Source: Corynebacterium sp. HMSC08A12
GTDB lineage: Bacteria > Actinomycetota > Actinomycetes > Mycobacteriales > Mycobacteriaceae
Assembly: GCF_001807485.1 (NCBI RefSeq)
Contig: NZ_KV789186.1
Coordinates: 1-64,000, forward strand
Direction of reading: 5' to 3'
Length of the DNA: 64,000 nt
The notes under the pieces are model-generated. The model was not told the DNA's origin. It did no database searches and saw only the letters and a program-made list of their open reading frames with translations. How positions within the stretch are numbered: position 1 is the first letter of the stretch; each line of letters starts with the position of its first letter. Below are positions 53,866-61,873 of the stretch, piece by piece. Position numbers and translations under genes: made by a program.

Positions 53866-56193
53866 ATGAGCATGTTCAAGTGGGACCAGGATGGCGACGG
53901 CATCGTAACCATCACCATGGACGACCCGAACCAGCCGGTCAACACCATGAACGACACCTTCCAGGGCGAGCTGCCTGAGCTGGTGGAGAAGCTGCAGGGC
54001 GCAGTGGAATCCGGCGAGGCCAAGGGCGTAGTCATCACCTCCGCGAAGAAGACCTTCTTCGCCGGCGGCGACATCAAGTCGATGATCAAGTCCACCCCGG
54101 AAGACGCAGAAGCAATCACGAAGCAGATCAACGGCATGAAGGCCGGTCTGCGCGCAATCGAGACCCTCGGCGTGCCGGTCGTCGCTGCCATCAACGGTGC
54201 GGCGCTCGGCGGTGGCCTGGAGATCGCTCTGGCCACGCACCACCGCATTGCTTCTGACGCCAAGGGCCTGAAGGTTGGCCTGCCAGAGGTCACCCTGGGT
54301 CTGCTGCCGGGTGGCGGCGGTGTGACCCGCGTGGTCCGCATGCTGGGCATCCAGGACGCACTGATGAAGGTCCTGACCACCGGCCGCCAGTTCCGCGCAG
54401 AAGACGCACTGAAGACCGGCCTGATCGACGAGGTCGTCCCGGAAGACCAGCTGATCGACGCTGCCAAGAAGTGGATCAAGGAGAACCCGGAAGCATCCCA
54501 GCCGTGGGATCAGAAGGGCTTCAAGATCCCGGGCGGCACCCCGACCAGCCCGAAGCTGGCACAGTTCCTGCCCTCCTTCCCGGCTAACGTGACCAAGCAG
54601 ATCAAGGGCGCACCGATGCCGGCTCCGAAGGCCATCCTGAAGGCCGCCGTTGAGGGCGCACAGCTGAAGAACATCGAAGAGGCCCTGGCTGTGGAGACCC
54701 GCTACTTCGTGGAGCTGGTCACCGGCACGACCTCCAAGAACATGATGCAGGCATTCTTCTTCGACCTGCAGTACTGCAACGGTGGCGGCTCCCGCCCGAA
54801 GGACGTTGAGAAGAAGCAGTTCAAGAAGCTGGGCATGGTTGGTGCCGGCATGATGGGTGCAGCGATCGCCTACGTGGCAGCGAAGGCTGGCATGGAGGTT
54901 GTGCTGAAGGACATCAAGATGGAGGCTGCCGAGAAGGGCAAGTCCTACTCCGAGGGCCTGGAGGCCAAGGCGCTGAAGCGCGGCAAGACCACCGAGGAGA
55001 AGTCCAAGGCTCTACTGGACCGCATCAAGCCTTCCGTTGACTACTCCGACCTGTCCGACTGTGACATCGTGATCGAGGCCGTGTTCGAGAACACCGAGCT
55101 GAAGCACAAGGTCTGGGCAGAGATCGAGGCAGCCGTGCCGGAGGATTGCGTGCTGGGCTCCAACACCTCCACCCTGCCGATCACCGAGCTGGCTACCGGC
55201 GTGAAGCGCCCGAAGGACTTCATCGGTATCCACTTCTTCTCCCCGGTAGACAAGATGCCGCTGGTGGAGATCATCAAGGGCGAGGAGACCTCCGACGAGA
55301 CCCTGGCTGCGGCCCTGGACTTCACCGGCCAGATCCGCAAGACCCCGATCGTCGTGAACGACTCCCGCGGCTTCTACACCTCCCGCGTCATCGGCTTCTT
55401 CCTGAACGAGGCTATGCGCATGCTGGCTGAGGGCATCGACCCGGCCGTCATCGAGGCCGCTGGCCGCCAGGCTGGCTACCCGGCACCGCCGCTGCAGCTG
55501 CAGGACGAGCTGAACCTGAAGCTGGCCCGCAAGATCGGCTCCGAGACCAAGGCAGCTCAGGAGGCCGCTGGCCTGACCGTCGACGACGGTGGCGTGACCG
55601 AGATCGTGGACAAGATGCTGGACGTCTACGACCGCCCGGGCAAGCTCGAGGGCAAGGGCTTCTACGAGTACAACGAGGAAGGCCGCCGCACCGGCCTGTG
55701 GCGCGGCCTGTGGGACGAGCTGGGCGCCGGCAAGGTGAAGGTCGCTGACGGCGAGTCCACCGTTGCAGGCACCGGCCTGGATTCCGCTGCCGCCGGCGCA
55801 GCCCAGAAGGCTGACGCTGACCCGAGCGGCGTGGCTGCTGGCTCCAACGTTCCGGCTGACGCACCAGCCTTCATCGACCTGGTGGAGCGTCCGCTGTTCG
55901 CCGAGGCTCTGGAGACCCAGAAGTGCATCGACGAGGGCGTGCTGACCTCCGATGCGGATGCCAACATCGGCTCCATCATGGGCATCGGCTTCCCGGCCTG
56001 GACCGGCGGTACCCGCCAGTACATCAAGAACTACGACCGCCCGGCCGCCGCTACCCTGCCTGAGGGCAAGGTCGCGGACCGCGACGGTGGCGACTACCCG
56101 ACCCGCGGCGTTGCAGGCTTCGTTGCCCGCGCCGAGGAGCTGGCCGCTAAGTACGGCGAGCGCTTCACCCCGCTGGAGTCCCTGAAGAAGTAG
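53866..56193 (+). CDS. fadB: Fatty oxidation complex alpha subunit FadB (hydratase/3-hydroxyacyl-CoA dehydrogenase)
   Basis: Bifunctional beta-oxidation enzyme. 775 residues: enoyl-CoA hydratase domain (1-300) with the oxyanion loops SAKKTFFAGGDIKS and INGAALGGGLEIALA and the Glu of PEVTLGLLPGGGG; NAD-binding 3-hydroxyacyl-CoA dehydrogenase (about 320-510) with GMVGAGMMGAAIAYVAAKAG and HFFSPVDKMPLVEI (catalytic His); C-terminal dehydrogenase domains (510-775). An Ala-rich linker near 640-660. CAAGGAG precedes the ATG. A bidirectional terminator follows. Confidence 0.95.
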   Translation: MSMFKWDQDGDGIVTITMDDPNQPVNTMNDTFQGELPELVEKLQGAVESGEAKGVVITSAKKTFFAGGDIKSMIKSTPEDAEAITKQINGMKAGLRAIETLGVPVVAAINGAALGGGLEIALATHHRIASDAKGLKVGLPEVTLGLLPGGGGVTRVVRMLGIQDALMKVLTTGRQFRAEDALKTGLIDEVVPEDQLIDAAKKWIKENPEASQPWDQKGFKIPGGTPTSPKLAQFLPSFPANVTKQIKGAPMPAPKAILKAAVEGAQLKNIEEALAVETRYFVELVTGTTSKNMMQAFFFDLQYCNGGGSRPKDVEKKQFKKLGMVGAGMMGAAIAYVAAKAGMEVVLKDIKMEAAEKGKSYSEGLEAKALKRGKTTEEKSKALLDRIKPSVDYSDLSDCDIVIEAVFENTELKHKVWAEIEAAVPEDCVLGSNTSTLPITELATGVKRPKDFIGIHFFSPVDKMPLVEIIKGEETSDETLAAALDFTGQIRKTPIVVNDSRGFYTSRVIGFFLNEAMRMLAEGIDPAVIEAAGRQAGYPAPPLQLQDELNLKLARKIGSETKAAQEAAGLTVDDGGVTEIVDKMLDVYDRPGKLEGKGFYEYNEEGRRTGLWRGLWDELGAGKVKVADGESTVAGTGLDSAAAGAAQKADADPSGVAAGSNVPADAPAFIDLVERPLFAEALETQKCIDEGVLTSDADANIGSIMGIGFPAWTGGTRQYIKNYDRPAAATLPEGKVADRDGGDYPTRGVAGFVARAEELAAKYGERFTPLESLKK

Positions 56194-56216
56194 TTCTTCT
56201 ATCGCCCCAGAGCTAG

Positions 56217-56252
56217 GCCTCCGGGCGAGCCTCCGGGCGAGCCTCCAGGGCG
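56217..56252. repeat. 12-bp tandem repeat after fadB
   Basis: About three copies of GCCTCCGGGCGA between the fadB stop and its terminator. Confidence 0.6.
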
Positions 56253-56261
56253 AGAACGCTT

Positions 56262-56311
56262 AAAGCCCCCAACTCCCTTCGCGGATTACCTCCGCTGGAG
56301 TTGGGGGCTTA
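56262..56311. terminator. Bidirectional terminator between fadB and the vWA gene
   Basis: AAGCCCCCAACTCC pairs with the matching GGAGTTGGGGGCTT; T-containing tails on both strands. Serves the convergent fadB and vWA genes. Confidence 0.85.
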
Positions 56312-56367
56312 GTTCATGCGCGGGTAGGGCGCCTCGCGCTTAGCACCTAGCGCCAAGCGCTTAGCGT

Positions 56368-58308
56368 CTAGCGCTTGCGGCTGTAGGCGAGGGCAACACC
56401 GCCACCGCCCAGTGCAAGCAGCATTCCCACAACAAGGCTGTACCAGATCAGGTTACTGCTCGAGTCGGACTCCTCGCTGTCCTTTTCCTCGGATTCGTCG
56501 GCCTGCTTGGAGTTGTCTTCACTGTCCTCGTCCTGCGGATGCGAAGCCTCCGAGAACTTCGGACCGGGGATCTTCTCCCCCGTGAGCTCTGTGGTGAGCT
56601 CATAGGTGGCGGCCTCGTTCTTCACCTCTGAAACGTCCCGGTGTTCGCCGCCACCCCAGCTGTTGTTGAAGAAGACCACGATGTACTGGTCCCCATCCAG
56701 CCAAGATTTCCGCGCCGCAACATCGCTCGGTTGTTCCTCACCATCGCCCACCATGTTGCGATAGTTCAGCCTGGCGGCGTGGCCGAAGGCAACGGACTGG
56801 CCCTCAGTGTGCGGGTTGACGGATTGACTTTCCTGCAAAGAAGCTGCTTGTCGCACAGAGTTTAGGGTCCGTACCTGCAATTGAGAGATGCGCGCCAGCT
56901 CCTTGTCAGGAGCCGCGACCAGCTTCATCCCACCCCGCAGCTTCTGCCCATACTCAGCCTTGATCTTGTACACGTGAGTTTCGCCCGGCACGATGTCGGC
57001 CTTCACCGTAGACTTTCCGTCTGCCTTGAGCTCCGTGGCGTCGTGGAACCACGCCCCTGGCTTCACCGTCTCTACGTCTTCGGCCGCTTGCGGGGCATCC
57101 TCACGGGAGTAGCTCTCTTCCTCGAAAGGCTCCGGAACACCATTGAGGTCTTCGTTCGCGAAGCGCTTGATGGTGACCTCCGCGGGAATCTCCTGCCCCT
57201 CGTACGGGCCACTCTTTCGAACTACCTTGAACTTGAAGTCGCCTGCCGGGCAGTCTTCGCCCGCTCGCTTCGTTGTGTAGGAGGCAAAGTACGGCCCGTT
57301 GGAGTCGATAATCCCAGTGTCTCCACTGTTGTCCAGGTAGCAATCTAGATCCTCTGCGTCCAACTTGAGCGCGAAGTTGGACTTCCCCAGCCCATCGCCC
57401 TGGGAGGGCGGAGGCATCGTGGCCACGCTGAGCGCCAGGCGCTCGCCTTCGGCGATGGGGGTACTGAAGTACTCGGCGCCGTCCTCGTCCGCCCGGTCGC
57501 CATCAGACTTTTCACGCAGCTTCGTAGAGAAAGTCTCCACATCGGCCGGCACCTTAGCCGCCGATGAGTAATCATCGCCTCCGCTGATCTCCTCCGCTTC
57601 AGTCTCAGTGGTCTGGGCCGTGCGGGTAGTCAGCCGCTTCATGGAATCAGCCAAACTCACGGTGTCCTTGGCATCCATGTACTCGCCGCCGCCTGCCTCG
57701 GCGATGCACTCCAGCTCCTTGCGGGCCTTGGAGTCCACTAGGAAGCCAACGGTGTTGATGGTGAGGTCAATGCCTTCCTTCTTCAGATCCTTGGCGACCT
57801 CACACACCGGTGGTGGGGCGCACGTGTCCTCGCCGTCGGATACCAGCACGATCGAGCGCTCGCCGTCCTTGGGCAGTTCCTTGGCGGCTTGCCTCAAAGC
57901 CGGCCCCATCGGCGTATGACCGGAAGCCTCCACCTTTCCGACCTCCGCAGGAATCTTGGTTACGTTCCCCTTCTCCACTGGCAGCAGGGTTTTAACGTCC
58001 TTGCAGCCAGCCTCGCGCTCTTCCGGCGAGTTGCCGACCTCCGTGCCGTAGACCATGAATCCCAACTCCGCGTCGCTGGGCACGGCCACAGAAAACATCT
58101 GCGCCGCGCCCTTTGCAGCGGCCAGGCGCGTCTGTCCGTCGGCGTCCGGGGTCTTCATCGACCCGGAGGCATCCAGAATCAGCATCGTCGGTGGGATGTT
58201 CTTACCTTCATCCTCCGCCTGGGCTTCCTGGGCCGGCGGCGCGACGATTGTCACCAGTGCTGCGATCAGCGCAACCGCGAATAGCAGCGAGCTTCTTCTT
58301 TTAGTCAT
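56368..58308 (-). CDS. Secreted, membrane-anchored vWA-domain protein
   Basis: 646 residues: signal peptide (cleavage near residue 30), a von Willebrand A domain (about 40-225) with the MIDAS motif DASGS (Asp46, Ser48, Ser50) and SDGEDT near 155, then an uncharacterised extracellular region with several Cys, an acidic Ser/Glu-rich stretch (about 585-618), a C-terminal membrane helix (about 618-640) and a positive YSRKR tail. Likely a surface adhesin or protein-binding protein. Irregular GCGCTTAGC repeats sit around its stop codon (56335-56380). No operon partner. Confidence 0.85.
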   Translation of the reverse strand: MTKRRSSLLFAVALIAALVTIVAPPAQEAQAEDEGKNIPPTMLILDASGSMKTPDADGQTRLAAAKGAAQMFSVAVPSDAELGFMVYGTEVGNSPEEREAGCKDVKTLLPVEKGNVTKIPAEVGKVEASGHTPMGPALRQAAKELPKDGERSIVLVSDGEDTCAPPPVCEVAKDLKKEGIDLTINTVGFLVDSKARKELECIAEAGGGEYMDAKDTVSLADSMKRLTTRTAQTTETEAEEISGGDDYSSAAKVPADVETFSTKLREKSDGDRADEDGAEYFSTPIAEGERLALSVATMPPPSQGDGLGKSNFALKLDAEDLDCYLDNSGDTGIIDSNGPYFASYTTKRAGEDCPAGDFKFKVVRKSGPYEGQEIPAEVTIKRFANEDLNGVPEPFEEESYSREDAPQAAEDVETVKPGAWFHDATELKADGKSTVKADIVPGETHVYKIKAEYGQKLRGGMKLVAAPDKELARISQLQVRTLNSVRQAASLQESQSVNPHTEGQSVAFGHAARLNYRNMVGDGEEQPSDVAARKSWLDGDQYIVVFFNNSWGGGEHRDVSEVKNEAATYELTTELTGEKIPGPKFSEASHPQDEDSEDNSKQADESEEKDSEESDSSSNLIWYSLVVGMLLALGGGGVALAYSRKR

Positions 58309-58384
58309 CGATTTAAACCCTTCGGTAATCCTTGAGGATCACCTTATATCGAAGGGAAAACCATGACAGGCCTTTTCAGGTTAG

Positions 58385-59143
58385 CTAGTCCTTGACTTCC
58401 GTCTTGTGCAGCTGCGCGTCCAGATCCTCCGGGTCCAGGTTCGCCTCAGAGAACGCACTGGTCAGCGGCAGGCGCAGCTCGAGGTCGGTCCCTGGGCAGA
58501 GTTCGATCTTTCCCTCTTCCAGGGTGAAGTCCAGCACGTGCCCGCCGACGGTGCGCGAGTCGTCGATGAAGTGCACGTGGCATCCGGGGACGGAAATCCC
58601 CTTCTCGTAAACCGGCGTGCGGAAGCCCGCGATAATTCCCGTGACGTCGGTGAAGTGTTGCTCGGCGTCATCATCCGTCGCCTCAACCATCGGCCGGTAG
58701 GGCGGCTTCTGCTTCACGACCGTGCGGGTGACCACGCTGCTGAAATGCCCGGTAATGCGGACGGCGTACATGTAGTTCGAGGAGGGCGTCATGCCGTCGA
58801 TGAACTTCGACAGGTCCGCGCGGTGAATGTTCTGCGGGGCGCGGCGGCGGATGCGGGGCACGAAGTTGGTGGCCACGGCATACGGGCTGCGGGTTTCCAG
58901 ATCGGCGCGGGTGGCGCTGCCGTCGTGGCGCAGTTGGTAGCAAACGCCGTCGATGATGACCATCTCGCCATCCAGCGCGTCGAACGTCCCCAGCCCGAAA
59001 TTGCCCTTTCCCAGTAGCTCGCCGACGGTCATCTCGCCGTCGTAGATGCCGTCCAGCAAAGCGGTCATCAGGGAGTTCTGGAAGATTGTGTGCCTAGTTA
59101 CCGGTGAGTCACTCATGTGCCCATTGTTGCCGTGCTCGCCCAT
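58385..59143 (-). CDS. budA: Alpha-acetolactate decarboxylase
   Basis: Converts acetolactate to acetoin, an overflow and pH-buffering route. 252 residues. Family motifs: TIFQNSLMTALLDGIYDGEM start, GTFDALDGEMVIIDGVCYQL, and the metal-binding VPGCHVHFIDDSRTVGGHV with conserved His residues. ATG at 59143 is annotated; ATG at 59116 (MSDSPVTRHT) is equally plausible and neither has a good ribosome-binding site. A copy of the GGGGGCGTCA-type motif lies just upstream. No acetolactate synthase is nearby. Confidence 0.9.
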   Translation of the reverse strand: MGEHGNNGHMSDSPVTRHTIFQNSLMTALLDGIYDGEMTVGELLGKGNFGLGTFDALDGEMVIIDGVCYQLRHDGSATRADLETRSPYAVATNFVPRIRRRAPQNIHRADLSKFIDGMTPSSNYMYAVRITGHFSSVVTRTVVKQKPPYRPMVEATDDDAEQHFTDVTGIIAGFRTPVYEKGISVPGCHVHFIDDSRTVGGHVLDFTLEEGKIELCPGTDLELRLPLTSAFSEANLDPEDLDAQLHKTEVKD

Positions 59144-59150
59144 TGCTCGC

Positions 59151-59170
59151 TTTTCTTAGTGACGCCCCTC
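59151..59170 (-). repeat. Copy of recurrent GGGGGCGTCA-type motif upstream of budA
   Basis: Minus strand reads GAGGGGCGTCACTAAGAAAA, 8-27 nt before the budA ATG at 59143. Confidence 0.5.
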
Positions 59171-59173
59171 TCG

Positions 59174-59204
59174 CCCCAACCACCCCCAATTCGGGGCGGT
59201 GGGG
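59174..59204. other. GC-rich hairpin between the YeeE-TusA gene and budA
   Basis: CCCCAACCACCCC pairs imperfectly with GGGGCGGTGGGG; no T-run on the minus strand, so it could be an attenuator-like structure rather than a terminator. Confidence 0.4.
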
Positions 59205-59224
59205 CCGGGTAGTTTACTGGCAGC

Positions 59225-60733
59225 CTAGCTGCCCTTCTTGACGGTGATGGTCCAGCCTGCGTCGGTGGTCTGCTCGAAGTTCGTGACTTCGTGGCCATCG
59301 GTGGCAGCCCAACGCGGGATGGCATCGGTGGCTTGGGTGCAGTCGAAGTCAATCTGCAGCGAGTCCCCGACGGAAAGGTCGGCCATTGCCGCCTTCGCAT
59401 CAACCAGCGGGAACGGGCAAACCGCACCAAGGGTGTCGAGCTTGTAAGTCCGGTCGCCGACCAGCTCGAGATCACTGTCTCTGCCGAGGTCACTGTCCCC
59501 GCCGATGCCACTCGATTCGGCGCTTTCCGCAGCCGTGGTCTTTCGATCCAGCAGCAGGGTGCCCGTGGTTTGGAAGCCCAGCTGCGCCGCCATGGCCTTC
59601 TGCTCTGCAGCGGACTGTACGGACTGTGCAGGCTGTACAGACTGTGCGGTGCGCGGGGAAGACTGCGTCTGGCTCGGTTGGTTGGGCGTCGGGTTAGACG
59701 CCTGGCCCGGCACCGCATCGGTGGGCTTGAGCCACAGCTTGGCGGCGATGCCAATTCCGATGGCGATGAACAGCAGCGCAACCCAGCCCTGGTAGCTGAA
59801 CAGGGAGGTCTGCACCATGCCGTTGCCCACGGTGCAGCCGCCGGCAGCGGAGGCGCCCACGCCCATCAGCACGCCACCGATGACGGAGCGAACAGCCTGC
59901 TCAGCGGAGGGAACGCGCAAACGGAATTCACCGGATGCCTTGGCGGCAAAGAAGGCGCCCACCAGCAGGCCGAGAACCAGCATGACTCCCCAGTCCACCG
60001 TATCTTCGCCGCTGACGAGGAACTTAGACAGGTTGGACGATGGGCTGGTGATGCCGAGCCCGTCGTTGCGGCCCGTCGCTGCCGACAGCGGCCATGCGAG
60101 CACACCCAGCGCGCCGATGATGGCCGCGGTGGGGTAAAAGTGCCAGGGCTTTTCCGCCAGTAGGTGCGCGAGGCCTGTCTTCTTCGGCTTCAGGGTCGCC
60201 ATCTTCGGCGCCTTAGCTTCCTGAGCGAGGAAGTGGCGGGTAAGGAAAGCAACCCCTAGCGTGAATGGGATGACGAGCCACCACACGGAGAGCCCCAGAG
60301 ACCCGTGGATGGTGGTGATGGGCAGCTCCCAGCTGCGCAGTCCCTCGTTGAGGGCGTTAAGCGAACCGCCCTTCATAGCGGCGGCGCTGCCTGCGTAGAA
60401 GACCAGTGCCAGCCACGAGCCGATAAGGCCTTCGGCGGAGCGGTACCACGTGCCGGATGCGCAGCCGCCCGCCAGCACGATGCCCATGCCGAAAAGCAGA
60501 CCACCCAGCACGACGGCGAGCGGTGCGAACTGCTTGTACTCAGGTGTAATCACTCCCGCAGTTGTGAGGGCGGCAAGGCCGACCGCGTGGACTGCGATGA
60601 CGATAAGCAGGGCGGTGAAGCCCCGCCAGGTCTTATTCAAGAAAATGTCGCGAATCATGCCGGTTACGCAGAACCTGCCGCGTTGCATGACCCAGCCAAG
60701 GACAGCACCTAAAGCCAATCCGGTGACAATCAT
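59225..60733 (-). CDS. Thiosulfate transporter (YeeE/TsuA type) fused to a TusA-like domain
   Basis: 502 residues. The membrane part (1-330) has about ten helices and the three Cys motifs of YeeE: RGRFCVTG (Cys22), GGCASG (Cys91) and GGCTVG, the thiosulfate-relay cysteines at positions matching Spirochaeta TsuA (22 and 91). A Gln/Ser-rich linker (about 340-400) leads to a TusA/YeeD-like domain (about 425-502) with LGAVCPFPLVDAKAAM, whose Cys takes over sulfur in YeeD. In many bacteria these are two proteins; here they are one. A single transcription unit ending 82 nt before budA. Confidence 0.9.
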   Translation of the reverse strand: MIVTGLALGAVLGWVMQRGRFCVTGMIRDIFLNKTWRGFTALLIVIAVHAVGLAALTTAGVITPEYKQFAPLAVVLGGLLFGMGIVLAGGCASGTWYRSAEGLIGSWLALVFYAGSAAAMKGGSLNALNEGLRSWELPITTIHGSLGLSVWWLVIPFTLGVAFLTRHFLAQEAKAPKMATLKPKKTGLAHLLAEKPWHFYPTAAIIGALGVLAWPLSAATGRNDGLGITSPSSNLSKFLVSGEDTVDWGVMLVLGLLVGAFFAAKASGEFRLRVPSAEQAVRSVIGGVLMGVGASAAGGCTVGNGMVQTSLFSYQGWVALLFIAIGIGIAAKLWLKPTDAVPGQASNPTPNQPSQTQSSPRTAQSVQPAQSVQSAAEQKAMAAQLGFQTTGTLLLDRKTTAAESAESSGIGGDSDLGRDSDLELVGDRTYKLDTLGAVCPFPLVDAKAAMADLSVGDSLQIDFDCTQATDAIPRWAATDGHEVTNFEQTTDAGWTITVKKGS

Positions 60734-60884
60734 GGGTTCCCCTACTCCAAACTAAAAATGAACCGATCTGTCTGTCTGTTTGAATGCGCAATATTAGCCT
60801 CCCGGGCAACTCTCCCTCAAGCCCTAAGAGAGGTTCATCACATACGAAGCCTCGCAAACCGCACGCAAGGCCCCATAAATCAGC

Positions 60885-60971
60885 ATTGATAGCGACCTCC
60901 GATTTAAACCCATAGCCCGCCACCAATCTAAACCTATCAATCCTTGACTTTTACAAAGCCATCGCTATAAT
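60885..60971 (+). promoter_or_regulatory. ahpC promoter with upstream inverted repeat
   Basis: TTGACT (60944-60949) and TATAAT (60966-60971) with 16 nt between: near-consensus. Just upstream, ATTGATAG (60885-60892) and CTATCAAT (60934-60941) form an 8-bp inverted repeat 41 nt apart, adjoining the -35. OxyR-like ATAG/CTAT elements are present but not at standard spacing. The leader is about 150 nt long. Confidence 0.65.
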
Positions 60972-61125
60972 GGGTGGTGGATCGCAATCAAGCAGCCCAC
61001 ATTGCCGCCCCCGATGATCCACTTCAACTTCAAAACAAGACTGAAGAAAATCGGTAGGCTTTGTGGCGACGGTTGTGAATAACTGCCAACTTAAACCCGA
61101 AACCAAGCCCCCAAGGAGGCACAGC

Positions 61126-61689
61126 ATGTCCCTCATCAACACCGAGATTCTGGATTTCAAGAACCCCGCTTTCTTCAACGGTGAGTTCACCGAGGTTTCC
61201 AAGGACGACGTCCTGGGCAAGTGGTCCATCTTCTTCTTCTACCCGGGCGACTTCACCTTCGTCTGCCCCACCGAGCTGGGCGACCTGGCTGACCACTACG
61301 AAGAGCTGAAGGGCCTGGACGTAGAGGTTTACGCCGTATCCACCGACTCCCACTTCGTGCACAAGGCATGGCACGCAGAGTCCGAGCAGGTCGGCAAGGT
61401 TAACTACTACATGCTGGGCGACTCCACCGGCCAGCTGACCAACAACTTCCAGAACATGCGTCCCGGCGCCGGCCAGGCAGACCGCGCAACCTTCCTGGTA
61501 GACCCGGAGGGCAAGATCCAGTACATCGAGCAGACCGCCGAGGGCATCGGCCGTGACGCTTCCGAGCTGGTCCGCAAGGTCAAGGCCGCTAAGTACGTTG
61601 CAGAGCACCCGGGCGAGGTCTGCCCCGCCAAGTGGGAAGAGGGCGAAGACACCCTGACCCCGGGCATTGACCTGGTTGGCAAGATCTAA
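61126..61689 (+). CDS. ahpC: Alkyl hydroperoxide reductase AhpC (typical 2-Cys peroxiredoxin)
   Basis: Reduces hydrogen peroxide and organic peroxides. 187 residues from the ATG at 61126 (AAGGAGG, 8 nt upstream). Peroxidatic Cys47 in FTFVCPTELG, resolving Cys near residue 166 in GEVCPAKW. It resembles E. coli AhpC rather than the mycobacterial AhpC/AhpD type. ahpF follows after a terminator-like hairpin, so readthrough or processing may set the ratio of subunits. Confidence 0.96.
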   Translation: MSLINTEILDFKNPAFFNGEFTEVSKDDVLGKWSIFFFYPGDFTFVCPTELGDLADHYEELKGLDVEVYAVSTDSHFVHKAWHAESEQVGKVNYYMLGDSTGQLTNNFQNMRPGAGQADRATFLVDPEGKIQYIEQTAEGIGRDASELVRKVKAAKYVAEHPGEVCPAKWEEGEDTLTPGIDLVGKI

Positions 61690-61730
61690 CTTCCCCTTCC
61701 ACTCCCCCGCCGCACCCAGGCGGGAAACCC

Positions 61731-61775
61731 ACGGCGGGCCGGGCTTTCCACTTACGGATCCCGCCCGCCGTTTTT
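61731..61775 (+). terminator. Terminator or attenuator between ahpC and ahpF
   Basis: ACGGCGGGCCGGG pairs with CCCGCCCGCCGT (one bulge), followed by TTTTT. Partial readthrough would keep ahpF at a lower level than ahpC. Confidence 0.8.
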
Positions 61776-61835
61776 AGTGCCTTTACCCCACCAACAAATC
61801 CCATCCCCCGAAGAACCCACGTGTGGCGCACCCCC

Positions 61836-61859
61836 GCAGGGTGGCGTCAATAAACAAAG
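61836..61859 (+). repeat. Copy of recurrent GGGGGCGTCA-type motif upstream of ahpF
   Basis: Core GGGTGGCGTCAATAAACAAA, 15-38 nt upstream of the ahpF ATG. Confidence 0.4.
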
Positions 61860-61873
61860 AAAGAGAGCACCCC

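Noticed and set aside
60889..60937. Canonical OxyR site at ahpC
   Set aside because: ATAG/CTAT tetramers are present but their spacings do not follow the ATAG-N7-CTAT-N7-ATAG-N7-CTAT rule.
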